A program made the translations under genes and the position numbers. From positions 1 to 54,634 of the forward strand of contig URGH01000007.1 of the NCBI GenBank assembly GCA_900547305.1: a DNA stretch of 54,634 bases, given 5' to 3'. Shown piece after piece: positions 16,197-25,765 of the stretch (within the stretch, counting starts at the first letter, position 1; the number at the start of each line of letters is the position of its first letter). Origin of the DNA: an uncultured Oscillospiraceae bacterium (GTDB lineage Bacteria > Bacillota > Clostridia > Oscillospirales > Acutalibacteraceae). The notes beneath the pieces are model-generated. The model was not told the DNA's origin. It made no database searches and saw only the letters and a program-made list of their open reading frames with translations.

Positions 16197-17354
16197 ATGG
16201 CACAGAAATCTAACAACAACAGCAAATCACACGCTCCGGTAAAGGTGACCGAAGCAGAGGGCAAGGAAAAGGCGCTCAAAACCGCAATGGAGCAAATTGA
16301 GAAAAACTTCGGCAAGGGCGCGGTTATGCGCCTCGGCGAAAACGTGGCAATGAACGTGGGCGCAATTCATACGGGCTCGCTCACGCTCGATTTAGCGCTC
16401 GGCATAGGCGGCATACCCAAGGGCAGAATAGTTGAAATATACGGGCCTGAATCATCGGGTAAAACTACCGTGGCGCTGCACTGCGTGGCAGAGGCGCAAA
16501 AGGCGGGCGGCACCGCCGCATTTATAGACGTTGAGCACGCGCTCGACCCCGTATACGCCAAAAAGCTGGGAGTTGATATTGACAGCCTTCTGGTATCTCA
16601 GCCCGATTCGGGCGAGCAGGCGCTTGAAATTGCCGAGGCGCTGGTGCGCTCGGGCGCTATTGATATTATAGTTATCGACTCGGTTGCGGCGCTCGTTACC
16701 AAGGCGGAAATTGAGGGCGAAATGGGCGACTCGCACGTGGGTCAGTTAGCCCGCCTTATGTCGCAGGCGCTGCGCAAGCTAACAGGTGCGCTTTCAAAAA
16801 CCGATTGCGCGGCAATATTTATAAATCAGCTGCGCGAAAAAATAGGCGTAACCTACGGCAACCCCGAGGTTACAACCGGCGGCCGCGCGCTCAAGTTCTA
16901 TTCAAGCGTGCGTATTGACGTGCGCAAGGGCGAGCCGATAAAGGACGGCAGCGATGTTATAGGCAACCGCACAAGGGTTAAAATAGTTAAGAATAAGGTT
17001 GCTCCCCCCTTTAAAACGGCGGAGTTTGACATTATGTACGGCACGGGCATTTCCCATGTGGGCGAGCTTGTGGACGTGGGCGTTGAAACCGATGTTTTAA
17101 AGAAATCGGGCGCTTGGTTCTACTATGGCGAGACAAGGCTCGGTCAGGGCAGAGATAACGTTAAAAAGCTGCTCTCTGAAAACAAGGAAATGGCGCAGGA
17201 AATTGAGGATAAAATTTTCGCGGCGGTTAAGGCCGGCGCTGAAATTACGGGGGCTAACGACGAAGAGAACGACGAGCCGGGAATTGAACCCGTGGCGCCC
17301 GAGAACATTCGCCCCCACAAAAATGTGGATATTGATATAGCGGTAGACGACTGA
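16197..17354 (+). CDS. recA: recombinase RecA
   Basis: An ATP-dependent strand-exchange protein and SOS coprotease. It is 385 aa with Walker A GPESSGKT near 81, the IDVEHALDPVYA segment, Walker B VIDSVAAL, L1 EGEMGDSHVG, QALRKL, and L2 around TTGGRALKFYSS. The C-terminal tail is acidic. No LexA/SOS box is seen directly upstream, where the gene abuts prmC, so regulation would come from a distant promoter. recX follows with a 1-nt overlap. Confidence 0.99.
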   Translation: MAQKSNNNSKSHAPVKVTEAEGKEKALKTAMEQIEKNFGKGAVMRLGENVAMNVGAIHTGSLTLDLALGIGGIPKGRIVEIYGPESSGKTTVALHCVAEAQKAGGTAAFIDVEHALDPVYAKKLGVDIDSLLVSQPDSGEQALEIAEALVRSGAIDIIVIDSVAALVTKAEIEGEMGDSHVGQLARLMSQALRKLTGALSKTDCAAIFINQLREKIGVTYGNPEVTTGGRALKFYSSVRIDVRKGEPIKDGSDVIGNRTRVKIVKNKVAPPFKTAEFDIMYGTGISHVGELVDVGVETDVLKKSGAWFYYGETRLGQGRDNVKKLLSENKEMAQEIEDKIFAAVKAGAEITGANDEENDEPGIEPVAPENIRPHKNVDIDIAVDD

Positions 17355-17977
17355 TGATAATAACCGCTTTCAAACGGCAAAAAAAGCACCTTACGGCGCT
17401 TGTGCTTTCCGATGACAGAGAAATTTTGCTCGATAACGATACCTGCACCGATTTTTGCTTAAAGCAGGGTGCGGAAATTACCGAGGAAAGACTGGAAGAG
17501 CTTATATACGATTCGGAATACCGCAGGGCGAAATCCCGCGCGCTGTGGTATTTGGACCGTGCCGACCGCACCGAAAAGGGTTTATACAGAAAGCTTTGCG
17601 AGGCGGGGTTTGATAAAAAAGCCTCCGCCGCGGTGGTGGCGCGGTTTGTTGAGGTGGGTCTGCTTGACGACCGCCGCTTTGCGGAAAACTTTGCCGAAAG
17701 GTGCAATGACGCGAACATATCCCCCCGCGAGACGGTGCGAAAGCTTTACGAAAAGGGTATTCCCTACGATATGGCAAAGGAAATCGTCTCAGAAACCGAA
17801 ACCGACGAGGAAACGCAGATTCGCGCCCTTATAGAGAAAAAATACGCCCGAAAGCTGGAGCTTGAAAACGGGGCGGAAAAGGTTTACGCCGCGCTTATAA
17901 GAAAGGGTTTTTCCTTTTCGGCGGTGAGAAACGTGCTTAAAAAATACAGCGAAGAGCTTGAATACAGCGAGGAATAG
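17354..17977 (+). CDS. recX: regulatory protein RecX
   Basis: 207 aa, built of three-helix repeats. The RecX signature LYRKLCEAGFDKKAS...VVARFVEVGLLDDRRFAE and a second LYEKGIPYD repeat are visible. RecX binds RecA filaments and limits their activity. Its start overlaps the recA stop, the common recA-recX arrangement. Confidence 0.94.
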   Translation: MIITAFKRQKKHLTALVLSDDREILLDNDTCTDFCLKQGAEITEERLEELIYDSEYRRAKSRALWYLDRADRTEKGLYRKLCEAGFDKKASAAVVARFVEVGLLDDRRFAENFAERCNDANISPRETVRKLYEKGIPYDMAKEIVSETETDEETQIRALIEKKYARKLELENGAEKVYAALIRKGFSFSAVRNVLKKYSEELEYSEE

Positions 17978-17984
17978 TGTAGCA

Positions 17985-19310
17985 ATGTATAAAATCAGTA
18001 TGGTGTCGCTCGGATGCCCGAAAAATCAGGTTGACGCGGAAATGATGCTGGCAACCCTTAAAACGGCAGGTTTTGAAATAGGCGCGCCCGAGGCAGAGGC
18101 GGACGCAATAATTATTAACACCTGCGGCTTTATTGAGGACGCTAAAAAAGAGGCTATTGAAAATATTTTAGAGGCGGCAGAGTACAAAAAGACGGGCAAA
18201 TGCAAGGCGCTTATTGTAACGGGCTGCCTTGCCGAACGCTATAAAAACGACGTTACCGAGGAAATACCAGAGGTTGACGTTTGCGTAGGTATCGGCGCGG
18301 ACGGCGATATAGCCAAAATAGTGACCGACGCGCTTGCAGGCAGCACCGAAAACGTTTTTGCCGATAAATACGAGCTAAATTTAAACAGCGACAGAATTTT
18401 AGGCGGCTATCCGTTCAGCACCTACCTTAAAATAGGCGACGGGTGCGATAACTGCTGCACCTACTGCGCAATACCGAAAATAAGGGGCAGGATGCGCAGC
18501 CGCACTATTGAGGACTGCATTAAAGAGGCGGAAAAATTAGCGGCAGGCGGGGTAAAGGAGCTTACCGTGGTAGCGCAGGACACTACCGCCTACGGCGAGG
18601 ATATTTACGGCAAGCCTATGTTGGCTGAGCTTTTGCGCGAGCTTTGCAAAATAGAGGGCTTGCACTGGATTAGGACCCTTTACACCTATCCCGACAGAAT
18701 AACCGACGAATTGCTTGAAACAGTAGCAAGTGAAGAAAAACTTGTGAAATACTTTGATATACCGTTGCAGCATGTAAACGGCGATATTTTAAAGCGAATG
18801 AACCGCAAGGGCGATTATAAAAGCCTTTCGGCGCTTATTGATAAAATAAGGGCAAAGGTGCCGGGCGTTACGCTGCGCACCACGCTTATAACGGGTTTCC
18901 CGGGGGAGACAAACGAGCAGTTTTGCGAGCTTGCGCAATTCGTTAAGGAAAAGCGGTTTGACAGGCTCGGTTGCTTTACCTACTCTGCCGAAGAGGATAC
19001 CGCGGCGGCTGCTTTCCCCGACCAGATAGACGAGCAGACAAAGCAGGACAGAATGGAAAACATTATGGAAATGCAGCTTACTATTGCCGCCGAGAAAAAC
19101 GAGGAAAAGGTTGGCACGGTTACCGAGGTGCTGATAGAGGGCTGGGACGATTATATAAAGTGCTATTTCGGCAGAACACCCGCCGACGCGCCCGAGGTTG
19201 ACGGCAAAATATTCTTTATGTCCACTCGCCCGCTTGTTATAGGCGAGTTTGTAAGGGTAAGAGTAAACGATACGCTTGATTACGATTTATTGGGGGAGCT
19301 TGAAGAATGA
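17985..19310 (+). CDS. rimO: ribosomal protein S12 methylthiotransferase RimO
   Basis: A radical-SAM enzyme that adds a methylthio group to Asp of ribosomal protein S12. It is 441 aa. The UPF0004 domain starts SLGCPKNQVDAEMM, with further Cys in NTCGFI and TGCLAERY. The radical SAM cluster is CDNCCTYC (CxxxCxxC). A C-terminal TRAM domain begins near VTEVLIEGWDD. CPKNQVDAE separates RimO from MiaB. ATG 17985 is chosen, with GAGGAA 9 nt upstream. Confidence 0.96.
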   Translation: MYKISMVSLGCPKNQVDAEMMLATLKTAGFEIGAPEAEADAIIINTCGFIEDAKKEAIENILEAAEYKKTGKCKALIVTGCLAERYKNDVTEEIPEVDVCVGIGADGDIAKIVTDALAGSTENVFADKYELNLNSDRILGGYPFSTYLKIGDGCDNCCTYCAIPKIRGRMRSRTIEDCIKEAEKLAAGGVKELTVVAQDTTAYGEDIYGKPMLAELLRELCKIEGLHWIRTLYTYPDRITDELLETVASEEKLVKYFDIPLQHVNGDILKRMNRKGDYKSLSALIDKIRAKVPGVTLRTTLITGFPGETNEQFCELAQFVKEKRFDRLGCFTYSAEEDTAAAAFPDQIDEQTKQDRMENIMEMQLTIAAEKNEEKVGTVTEVLIEGWDDYIKCYFGRTPADAPEVDGKIFFMSTRPLVIGEFVRVRVNDTLDYDLLGELEE

Positions 19311-19888
19311 ACACACCGAATAAACTGACAATTGGCAGAATAATAGCGACGCCGTTTTTTATGGCGGCGCTTATGATTGATTTTCCCTACCACTACACCG
19401 TGGCGCTGATTTTGTTTATCGCCGCCTCTTTAACCGATATGATTGACGGCAAAATGGCGCGCAAATACAATATGATAACCGATTTCGGCAAATTTTTAGA
19501 CCCGCTTGCCGATAAAATGCTGACTACCGCGGCGTTTTTGGGCTTTATTAAAATGGATATAGGCTGGCAGGTCACATGGATTACCTTTATAGTTTTATTC
19601 AGGGAATTTTTAATTTCCTCGCTCCGCTTGGTGGTTGTATCGAGCGGCGGCAAGGTGATAGCGGCGAATATATGGGGCAAGTGCAAAACGGTGAGCCAAA
19701 TGGTTGGCATAATATTTGCACTGGCAGCCTATGCGCTTATAATCGATTTCCACGCCGGCAACGCGGCTTTTGTTACCGGGTGCGATATAATTATCAGTAT
19801 ACTTTTCTGGGTATCCGCCGTATTATGTATTATATCGGGTATTATATACCTGCTTGACAGTAAAGAGTATATTGATCCTACCAAATAG
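19307..19888 (+). CDS. pgsA: CDP-diacylglycerol-glycerol-3-phosphate 3-phosphatidyltransferase
   Basis: This enzyme makes phosphatidylglycerophosphate, the first step to phosphatidylglycerol. It is a 193-aa integral membrane protein with about five helices. The CDP-alcohol phosphotransferase motif DG-x2-AR-x8-G-x3-D-x3-D is complete (DMIDGKMARKY...GKFLDPLAD, about 44-68). It overlaps rimO by 4 nt. Confidence 0.95.
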   Translation: MNTPNKLTIGRIIATPFFMAALMIDFPYHYTVALILFIAASLTDMIDGKMARKYNMITDFGKFLDPLADKMLTTAAFLGFIKMDIGWQVTWITFIVLFREFLISSLRLVVVSSGGKVIAANIWGKCKTVSQMVGIIFALAAYALIIDFHAGNAAFVTGCDIIISILFWVSAVLCIISGIIYLLDSKEYIDPTK

Positions 19889-19899
19889 GGGGCTTTCGT

Positions 19900-20532
19900 T
19901 TGTTTGACAGAATAAAAGAGGATGTTCGTGCGGTTAAGGAGCGTGACCCCGCCGCGCGCAGCTTTTTGGAAATTTTGCTGCTTTACCCGGGTGTAAAGGC
20001 AATAAGAATGTACCGCAGGGCGCATTTTTACTACACCCACGGGTGGCTTTTCTTAGCGCGCTATGTATCGCAGCGGGCGGTAAGAAAAACGGGTATTGAA
20101 ATTCACCCGGGCGCTAAAATAGGCAGAAGACTGGTTATAGACCACGGAACCGGCATAGTAATAGGCGAGACCGCCGAAATAGGGGATGATGTGCTGATTT
20201 ACCAGGGCGTGACCCTGGGCGGCACGGGTAAAGACACGGGCAAGCGCCACCCGACTGTGGGTAACAACGTTATGATAAGCGCGGGCGCTAAGGTATTGGG
20301 ACCATTTAAGATAGGCGATAATTCCCGCATTGCGGCGGGCGCGGTTGTGCTTGAAGAAGTACCGCCGAATTGCACGGTTGTGGGCGTGCCCGCAAGAATA
20401 GTGCGGCAGGACGGCAAAAAGGTAGGCTGCGCAAGCCTTGACCAGATACACATTCCCGACCCTGTTAAGCAGAAAATGGAATGTCTTGAAAAACGTATTT
20501 CAGAGCTTGAAAAGGCTCTTGAAGAAAAATAA
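19900..20532 (+). CDS. cysE: serine O-acetyltransferase
   Basis: This enzyme forms O-acetylserine from serine and acetyl-CoA for cysteine synthesis. It is 210 aa, the short (EpsC-like) type. The start is TTG at 19900, supported by TAGGGGGC 6 nt upstream. The N-terminal helices are followed by a left-handed beta-helix with hexapeptide repeats and the active-site region IDHGTGIVIGETAEIG...YQGVTLGGTGKD..KRHPT. It ends in a short coiled coil. The feedback-sensitive C-terminal tail of enterobacterial CysE is replaced. cysS lies one gene downstream. Confidence 0.95.
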   Translation: MFDRIKEDVRAVKERDPAARSFLEILLLYPGVKAIRMYRRAHFYYTHGWLFLARYVSQRAVRKTGIEIHPGAKIGRRLVIDHGTGIVIGETAEIGDDVLIYQGVTLGGTGKDTGKRHPTVGNNVMISAGAKVLGPFKIGDNSRIAAGAVVLEEVPPNCTVVGVPARIVRQDGKKVGCASLDQIHIPDPVKQKMECLEKRISELEKALEEK

Positions 20533-20551
20533 AATACAAAAGGTGATAAAA

Positions 20552-21277
20552 ATGGATTACGGCATACAGCTTTACAGCGTGCGCGATTTAGCGGAAAAGG
20601 ATCTTTCAGCGGCGGTAAAACGCGTAGCAGAGCTCGGCTATTCATCGGTTGAATTTGCGGGCTTTTTCGGGCATAGCCCGGAGGAAGTAAACGAAATGCT
20701 GCGTGAGAATGGCCTGCGGGTATCAAGCACACATTCGGGGTTTGACGACCTTGTAAATAATTATGATGAAACCGTGGCTTTTCACAAGGCAATAGGTAAT
20801 AAGCTTTATATTATTCCGGGATATGATTTAGGCTCGCAGGAAAAATTGGATGTTTTTGTAAAGAAAGCCTCTGAAATTTCAAAGCGTTTGGCGGAAGACG
20901 GCATAACGCTTGCCTACCATAATCACGCCCACGAATTTAAGCTTAATGCAGACGGCTCTTTAATATATGAGCAGCTGCTCTACCGCACCGATTTAAAGCT
21001 TGAGGTAGATACCTACTGGGCTTTTGTAGGTATGAAGAACCCGATAGACCTGCTTGACAGGGTTGGCGGCAGGCTTGCCTGCATACATATTAAGGACGGC
21101 TCGGCAGACGGACACGGCACACCGCTCGGAAAGGGTGAAGCACCGGTTGCGGCGGTTTATGATTACGCGGTTAAAAACAATATTCATATGGTGGTTGAAA
21201 GCGAAACCTGCAACCCCGACGGTATTACCGAGGCGAAGATATGTATAGATTACCTTCACTCGCTTGAAAACAGATAA
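20552..21277 (+). CDS. sugar phosphate isomerase/epimerase family (xylose isomerase-like TIM barrel)
   Basis: 241 aa from the ATG at 20552 with AAAGGTG upstream; the open frame extends into cysE but has no support there. It has the AP endonuclease 2-type barrel: GIQLYSVRD, SSVEFAGF, YHNHAHEF, LEVDTYWA, HIKDGS and VVESET, giving the usual metal-binding Glu, Asp and His set. Members isomerise or epimerise sugars or act on hydroxypyruvate and inosose. The substrate is not evident. It lies between cysE and cysS. Confidence 0.88.
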   Translation: MDYGIQLYSVRDLAEKDLSAAVKRVAELGYSSVEFAGFFGHSPEEVNEMLRENGLRVSSTHSGFDDLVNNYDETVAFHKAIGNKLYIIPGYDLGSQEKLDVFVKKASEISKRLAEDGITLAYHNHAHEFKLNADGSLIYEQLLYRTDLKLEVDTYWAFVGMKNPIDLLDRVGGRLACIHIKDGSADGHGTPLGKGEAPVAAVYDYAVKNNIHMVVESETCNPDGITEAKICIDYLHSLENR

Positions 21278-21297
21278 TATATCGGGAGAGGAAACCA

Positions 21298-22677
21298 ATG
21301 AGGATATTTAACACCCTTACAAGGGAAAAGGATGAATTTAAGCCGATAACCGAGGGCGAGGTTAAAATTTACGCCTGCGGACCTACGGTTTATAACTACA
21401 TTCATATAGGCAATGCACGCCCGCTTTGCGTTTTTGACGTTTTGCGCCGCTATTTTGAGTGGCGCGGCTATAAGGTAAGCTTTGTTCAGAATTTTACCGA
21501 TATTGACGATAAGCTGATAAAGCGCGCGAACGAGGAAAGCTCCACCGTGCCAGAAATTGCCGAGCGCTACATAAAGGAATTTTGGACGGATGCTGACGGG
21601 CTCAACGTAAAGCACGCTACGGTCAACCCGCGCGCTACCGAAAATATTGAGCAGATACAGAGCATTATTTCGGCGCTTGTGGAAAAGGGCTATGCGTATC
21701 AATCGGGCGGCGACGTTTACTACCGCGCCAAGAAGTTTTCGGGCTACGGCAAGCTTTCACACCAGCCGCTTGAAGACCTTGAAGCGGGCGCTAGAATAGA
21801 CGTTACCGAGGTTAAGGAAGACCCCATGGATTTCTGCCTGTGGAAGGGCGCTAAGCCCGGCGAGCCCTATTGGGATTCGCCCTGGGGCAAGGGCAGACCC
21901 GGCTGGCACATTGAGTGCTCGGCTATGGCGTGCCGCTACCTCGGTAAGACAATTGACATTCACTGCGGCGGGCTTGACCTTATATTCCCGCACCACGAAA
22001 ACGAAATTGCGCAGAGTGAGGCGGCAAACGGCTGCGAATTTGCGCACTACTGGATGCACAACGGCTTTATAAATGTGGATAACCACAAAATGTCAAAGTC
22101 GCTCGGTAATTTCTTTACCGTGCGCGACGTTGCCGAAAAATACGGATATGAGCCGATACGCTATATGATGGTATCCTGCCAGTACAGAAGCCCCATAAAC
22201 TATTCTTATGAAGTAATAGAACAGGCGAAAAACTCGCTTGAAAGGCTTTACACCTGCCGCGATAATATCGATTTCGCACTTAAAAATGCAGTTGACGGCG
22301 GCGAAGTGCCCGAATTTATAGAAAAGCGCAGGCAGGAATTTATTACCGCTATGGACGACGACCTTAACACCGCCGACGCGCTTGCCGCAATATTTATGCT
22401 TGTGCGCGATATAAATACCCTTATAGCCGAGGGCGCAGGCAAAGCGTCGCTTGAAGCCTGCGCCGATATGTTCGACCAATTAACGGGCGTTTTGGGGCTT
22501 GTTTACAACCGCAAAACCGAGGCGCTTGACAGCGATATTGAGGCTTTAATAGAGCAGCGCACGGCGGCAAGAAAGGCAAAGGACTTTAAAACCGCCGATG
22601 AAATACGCGATAAGCTAAAGGCAATGGGCATTGTGCTTGAGGACACACCGCAGGGCGTTAAATGGACGAGAGCATAA
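21298..22677 (+). CDS. cysS: cysteinyl-tRNA synthetase
   Basis: A class I synthetase of 459 aa. Zinc ligand Cys in IYACGPTVYN, HIGNA (HIGH motif), a second zinc site GWHIECSAM, HCGGLDLIFPHHENE and KMSKS (KMSKSLGNF near 265) are all present in order. It closes a cysteine-themed trio with cysE. The 3' end overlaps the next gene by 16 nt. Confidence 0.98.
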   Translation: MRIFNTLTREKDEFKPITEGEVKIYACGPTVYNYIHIGNARPLCVFDVLRRYFEWRGYKVSFVQNFTDIDDKLIKRANEESSTVPEIAERYIKEFWTDADGLNVKHATVNPRATENIEQIQSIISALVEKGYAYQSGGDVYYRAKKFSGYGKLSHQPLEDLEAGARIDVTEVKEDPMDFCLWKGAKPGEPYWDSPWGKGRPGWHIECSAMACRYLGKTIDIHCGGLDLIFPHHENEIAQSEAANGCEFAHYWMHNGFINVDNHKMSKSLGNFFTVRDVAEKYGYEPIRYMMVSCQYRSPINYSYEVIEQAKNSLERLYTCRDNIDFALKNAVDGGEVPEFIEKRRQEFITAMDDDLNTADALAAIFMLVRDINTLIAEGAGKASLEACADMFDQLTGVLGLVYNRKTEALDSDIEALIEQRTAARKAKDFKTADEIRDKLKAMGIVLEDTPQGVKWTRA

Positions 22678-23396
22678 TAAAAAAAGAACCGCTCGGAAAC
22701 GGTTTTTTCATAAACGTATCAAAGCACCATACCTTCGGTACAGACGCGGTTCTGCTTGCCGATTTTGCCAATGCCAAAAAGGCGGACAGGCTCATAGACC
22801 TCGGCACGGGGTGCGGAATAATTCCGTTTTTAATGCTGCGCGACGGTAATTTAAAAACTGCCGTGGGGGTAGATATAAGCGCCGAGGCAATAGGGCTTGC
22901 CAAAAAAACCGCCGAGGAAAACGGCGCCTACAGGTTTACCGCCCTAAACGCCGACCTTAACGATTTAAAGGGCAGGGTGGAGTTCGGGTGTCACACGCTT
23001 ATCACCTGCAACCCGCCCTATAAAGCGCCGGGCGCGGGGCTTAAAAACCCCGACGGCGTTTGTGCTGCGGCGCGGCACGAGGTTGCCTGCACTTTAAGCG
23101 ATATAATTTCGGTATCGGCAAGGCTGCTGCAAACCTCGGGCAGGCTTTGTATGTGCCAGCGCCCCGAAAGGCTTGCCGAAATAATTACGGTAATGCATGA
23201 AAACAAATTAGAGCCTAAGCGCCTGCGGCTTGTTTGCAAAAAAGTGGGCGAGGAGCCGTGGTTGGTGCTTACAGAGGCGCGAAAGTGCGGTAACACGGGG
23301 CTTCGCATAGAGCCAACGCTGTATGTTTACGAAAACGGCGAATATTCGCCCGAAATGATAAGAATTTACGGACCGTATAAGGAGGCGTACTTATAA
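22662..23396 (+). CDS. tRNA1(Val) adenine N6-methyltransferase-like protein (TrmN6/YfiC)
   Basis: 244 aa. A Rossmann methyltransferase with HTFGTDAVLLADF, DLGTGCGIIPFL (SAM site, about 47-58) and the N6-methyltransferase catalytic motif NPPYK (about 116). This order is that of TrmN6, which modifies A37 of tRNA1-Val. It is commonly paired with rsmI in Firmicutes, as here. Confidence 0.9.
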   Translation: MDESIIKKEPLGNGFFINVSKHHTFGTDAVLLADFANAKKADRLIDLGTGCGIIPFLMLRDGNLKTAVGVDISAEAIGLAKKTAEENGAYRFTALNADLNDLKGRVEFGCHTLITCNPPYKAPGAGLKNPDGVCAAARHEVACTLSDIISVSARLLQTSGRLCMCQRPERLAEIITVMHENKLEPKRLRLVCKKVGEEPWLVLTEARKCGNTGLRIEPTLYVYENGEYSPEMIRIYGPYKEAYL

Positions 23397-23398
23397 TA

Positions 23399-24220
23399 AT
23401 GAGCGGAAAACTTTATGTTGTCGGTACGCCGATAGGGAATTTAGAGGATTTCAGCCCCCGCGCCGTGCGAATCCTCGGCGAGGCGGATTTTATTGCCGCC
23501 GAGGACACGCGCGTTACGCTGAAGCTGCTTAATCATTTTGAAATTAAAAAGGAAATGCTCTCTTATTATGAGCATAATAAAAACGCTAAAGGAAATCTTA
23601 TAATTGAGCGCATTTTAAAGGGCGAAAGCTGCGCGCTGGTATCCGACGCGGGTATGCCCGCAATATCAGACCCGGGCGAGGATTTAGTGCGGCAGGCGCA
23701 CGAAAACGGCATAACGGTAGAGTCCGTTCCGGGGCCGAGCGCGCTTATAACCGCCCTTGCAATATCGGGTATGGAAAGCGGCAGATTTTGCTTTGAGGGC
23801 TTTTTATCGGTGAATAAAATAAGCCGCAAAAAGCATTTGGAGGAAATAAAGAACGAAGAGCGGACTATGATTTTTTACGAGGCGCCGCATAAATTACCCG
23901 CTACGCTCCGCGATATGCTTACTTACCTTGGGGATAGGAAGATTTCCCTTGTGCGGGAGCTTACAAAAATTCACGAAACGGTTATGAATACTACCCTGTC
24001 AAAAGCGGCGGAGTATTACAGCGATAACACGCCGCGCGGCGAATTTGTTTTGATAATTGAGGGAAAAAAAGAGGAGGAGACCGCAGGCTATTCCTTTGAG
24101 GACGCGGTTAATTTAGCAAAAAAGCTTATTAAGGACGGAAAATCAACTTCAGCCGCCGCAAAAGAGGCTGCCGAGGTTTCAAAATACAGAAAAAGCGAAA
24201 TTTACAAAGAATTGATATAA
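23399..24220 (+). CDS. rsmI: 16S rRNA (cytidine 1402-2'-O)-methyltransferase RsmI
   Basis: 273 aa, tetrapyrrole methylase fold. VVGTPIGNLEDFSPRAVR, AEDTRVTLKLL, LVSDAGMPAISDPG, VPGPSAL and FYEAPHKL are all typical of RsmI, which methylates C1402 of 16S rRNA. It follows the tRNA methyltransferase gene by two bases. Confidence 0.96.
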   Translation: MSGKLYVVGTPIGNLEDFSPRAVRILGEADFIAAEDTRVTLKLLNHFEIKKEMLSYYEHNKNAKGNLIIERILKGESCALVSDAGMPAISDPGEDLVRQAHENGITVESVPGPSALITALAISGMESGRFCFEGFLSVNKISRKKHLEEIKNEERTMIFYEAPHKLPATLRDMLTYLGDRKISLVRELTKIHETVMNTTLSKAAEYYSDNTPRGEFVLIIEGKKEEETAGYSFEDAVNLAKKLIKDGKSTSAAAKEAAEVSKYRKSEIYKELI

Positions 24221-24232
24221 TTGGGTGTGGAT

Positions 24233-25741
24233 ATGGAAGAAAACAAGGATTTTTTAGATTTCGGAAGTGAAGATATTTTTTCACCTTCGGCAAGGGAAAC
24301 GCAGGATTATGAGGATATTGTGAGCAGCAGCAAAATGCGAGGAAAGCACTACGCCAAGAAAAAGCGCGGCAACGCCTTTACAAAATGGTGGCGCGGCTGT
24401 AAAAAGTGGCAGAAGGCTTGTATGATAACCGCCACCTCGCTTGTTTTGGTTGTGGCTATTGCGGTGGGCGTTCTGCGAATAGTGTTTAACTACAACTATA
24501 ATAATATTACGAAAAACCCCGAGGATTTGGGCTTTGAAAGCGTTATAAACGATAAAATAGTAAATATTGCGCTTTTCGGCATTGATACCCGCGACCCGAA
24601 ATCATTCAAAGGGCTTTCCGACAGTATAATGATATTGAGCCTTAATACCGAGACTAAAAAGGTCAAGCTTATGTCGGTAATGCGTGACACACTGGTACCC
24701 ATAACCTACAACGGCAAAACGACATATGCCAAAATCAACAGCGCATATTCAAAGGGCGGACCCGAGCTTGCAATAAAAACGCTTAATACTATATTTAAGC
24801 TTGACATTTCCGAATACGCCACGGTAAACTTTTACGGTATGTCGGATATAATTGAGGCTGTGGGCGGAATTGACGTGGAACTTGCAAAGGGCGAACTTGA
24901 CGTTTTCGGCTATGAAAACGGAGCAAAGGTCAATTGGGGGCTTAACGGCTGTATTGCCGAAATATGCAGTCACAAGGGGTTGAACGCCGAACAATATTAT
25001 ATTAAAGAGGCGGGCGTGCACCACCTTAACGGCGTTCAGGCGGTGGCGTACGCGAGAATCCGCCACGCCGCGAATATTGAGGGCACTAACGACGATTACG
25101 GCAGAACCGACCGCCAGCGCTATGTTATGGAGCAGCTTTTCAATAAGGCGATAAAGCTCGGTAAAAGCCAGTATGTAAAGCTTGCAAAATCGCTTATGCC
25201 CTGCAGCGAGACATCGCTTTCCTATTCCGAGATTTTAAGCCTTGCGGTTAATATTCTTTTGCAGTCGCCTACCTTTGAGCAAACAAGAATACCGGATTTT
25301 TCGTATCAGATGCCGTCTAAAAGCATAAGCGGCGTGGGCTCGTGCGTTTATTATGACTTAAACTTTGCCTCAAAGCTCATTCACGCGTTTATTTACGACG
25401 ATATAAAGCCCGAGGATTATATTGAGGCTAACGGAATTGAGAAAAACGACTGGTACGCGGGCGCAACGGTTAAAAAGCCGTCTTCCGGTTCATCTGCCGC
25501 AAGCAAGCCGTCGGCAAGCTCTTCGCAAAATTCGTCGTCAGCTTCTTCCGGTAACACGATTGCAGTGCCGGAAACATCGGAAGATAACGGGTCTTCGTCG
25601 TCGCAGGTGACAAGCGGGGATAATCAGACGTCGGAACCGTCAACGTCCGATAATCCCGATACTTCATCTGATTCAAGCGCCGTTACACCGTCGGAGGACT
25701 CAAAGCCTGATGACGGCTCTACACCAGAAAAAACCGAATAG
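24233..25741 (+). CDS. LytR-CpsA-Psr (LCP) family cell wall ligase
   Basis: 502 aa. Short cytoplasmic N-terminus, one transmembrane helix (about 62-84), then the LCP domain (about 105-320) with SVMRDTLVPI, INSAYSKGG, GGIDVEL and ARIRHA...YGRTDRQR, whose Arg and Asp bind the polyprenyl pyrophosphate. LCP enzymes attach wall teichoic acid or capsule-like polymers to peptidoglycan. The last 90 residues are a Ser/Thr/Asp-rich low-complexity tail. ATG 24233 is preferred over the upstream TTG because GGGTGTGG lies just before it. Confidence 0.93.
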   Translation: MEENKDFLDFGSEDIFSPSARETQDYEDIVSSSKMRGKHYAKKKRGNAFTKWWRGCKKWQKACMITATSLVLVVAIAVGVLRIVFNYNYNNITKNPEDLGFESVINDKIVNIALFGIDTRDPKSFKGLSDSIMILSLNTETKKVKLMSVMRDTLVPITYNGKTTYAKINSAYSKGGPELAIKTLNTIFKLDISEYATVNFYGMSDIIEAVGGIDVELAKGELDVFGYENGAKVNWGLNGCIAEICSHKGLNAEQYYIKEAGVHHLNGVQAVAYARIRHAANIEGTNDDYGRTDRQRYVMEQLFNKAIKLGKSQYVKLAKSLMPCSETSLSYSEILSLAVNILLQSPTFEQTRIPDFSYQMPSKSISGVGSCVYYDLNFASKLIHAFIYDDIKPEDYIEANGIEKNDWYAGATVKKPSSGSSAASKPSASSSQNSSSASSGNTIAVPETSEDNGSSSSQVTSGDNQTSEPSTSDNPDTSSDSSAVTPSEDSKPDDGSTPEKTE

Positions 25742-25765
25742 ACAATACAATCAGGGGGAATAAAT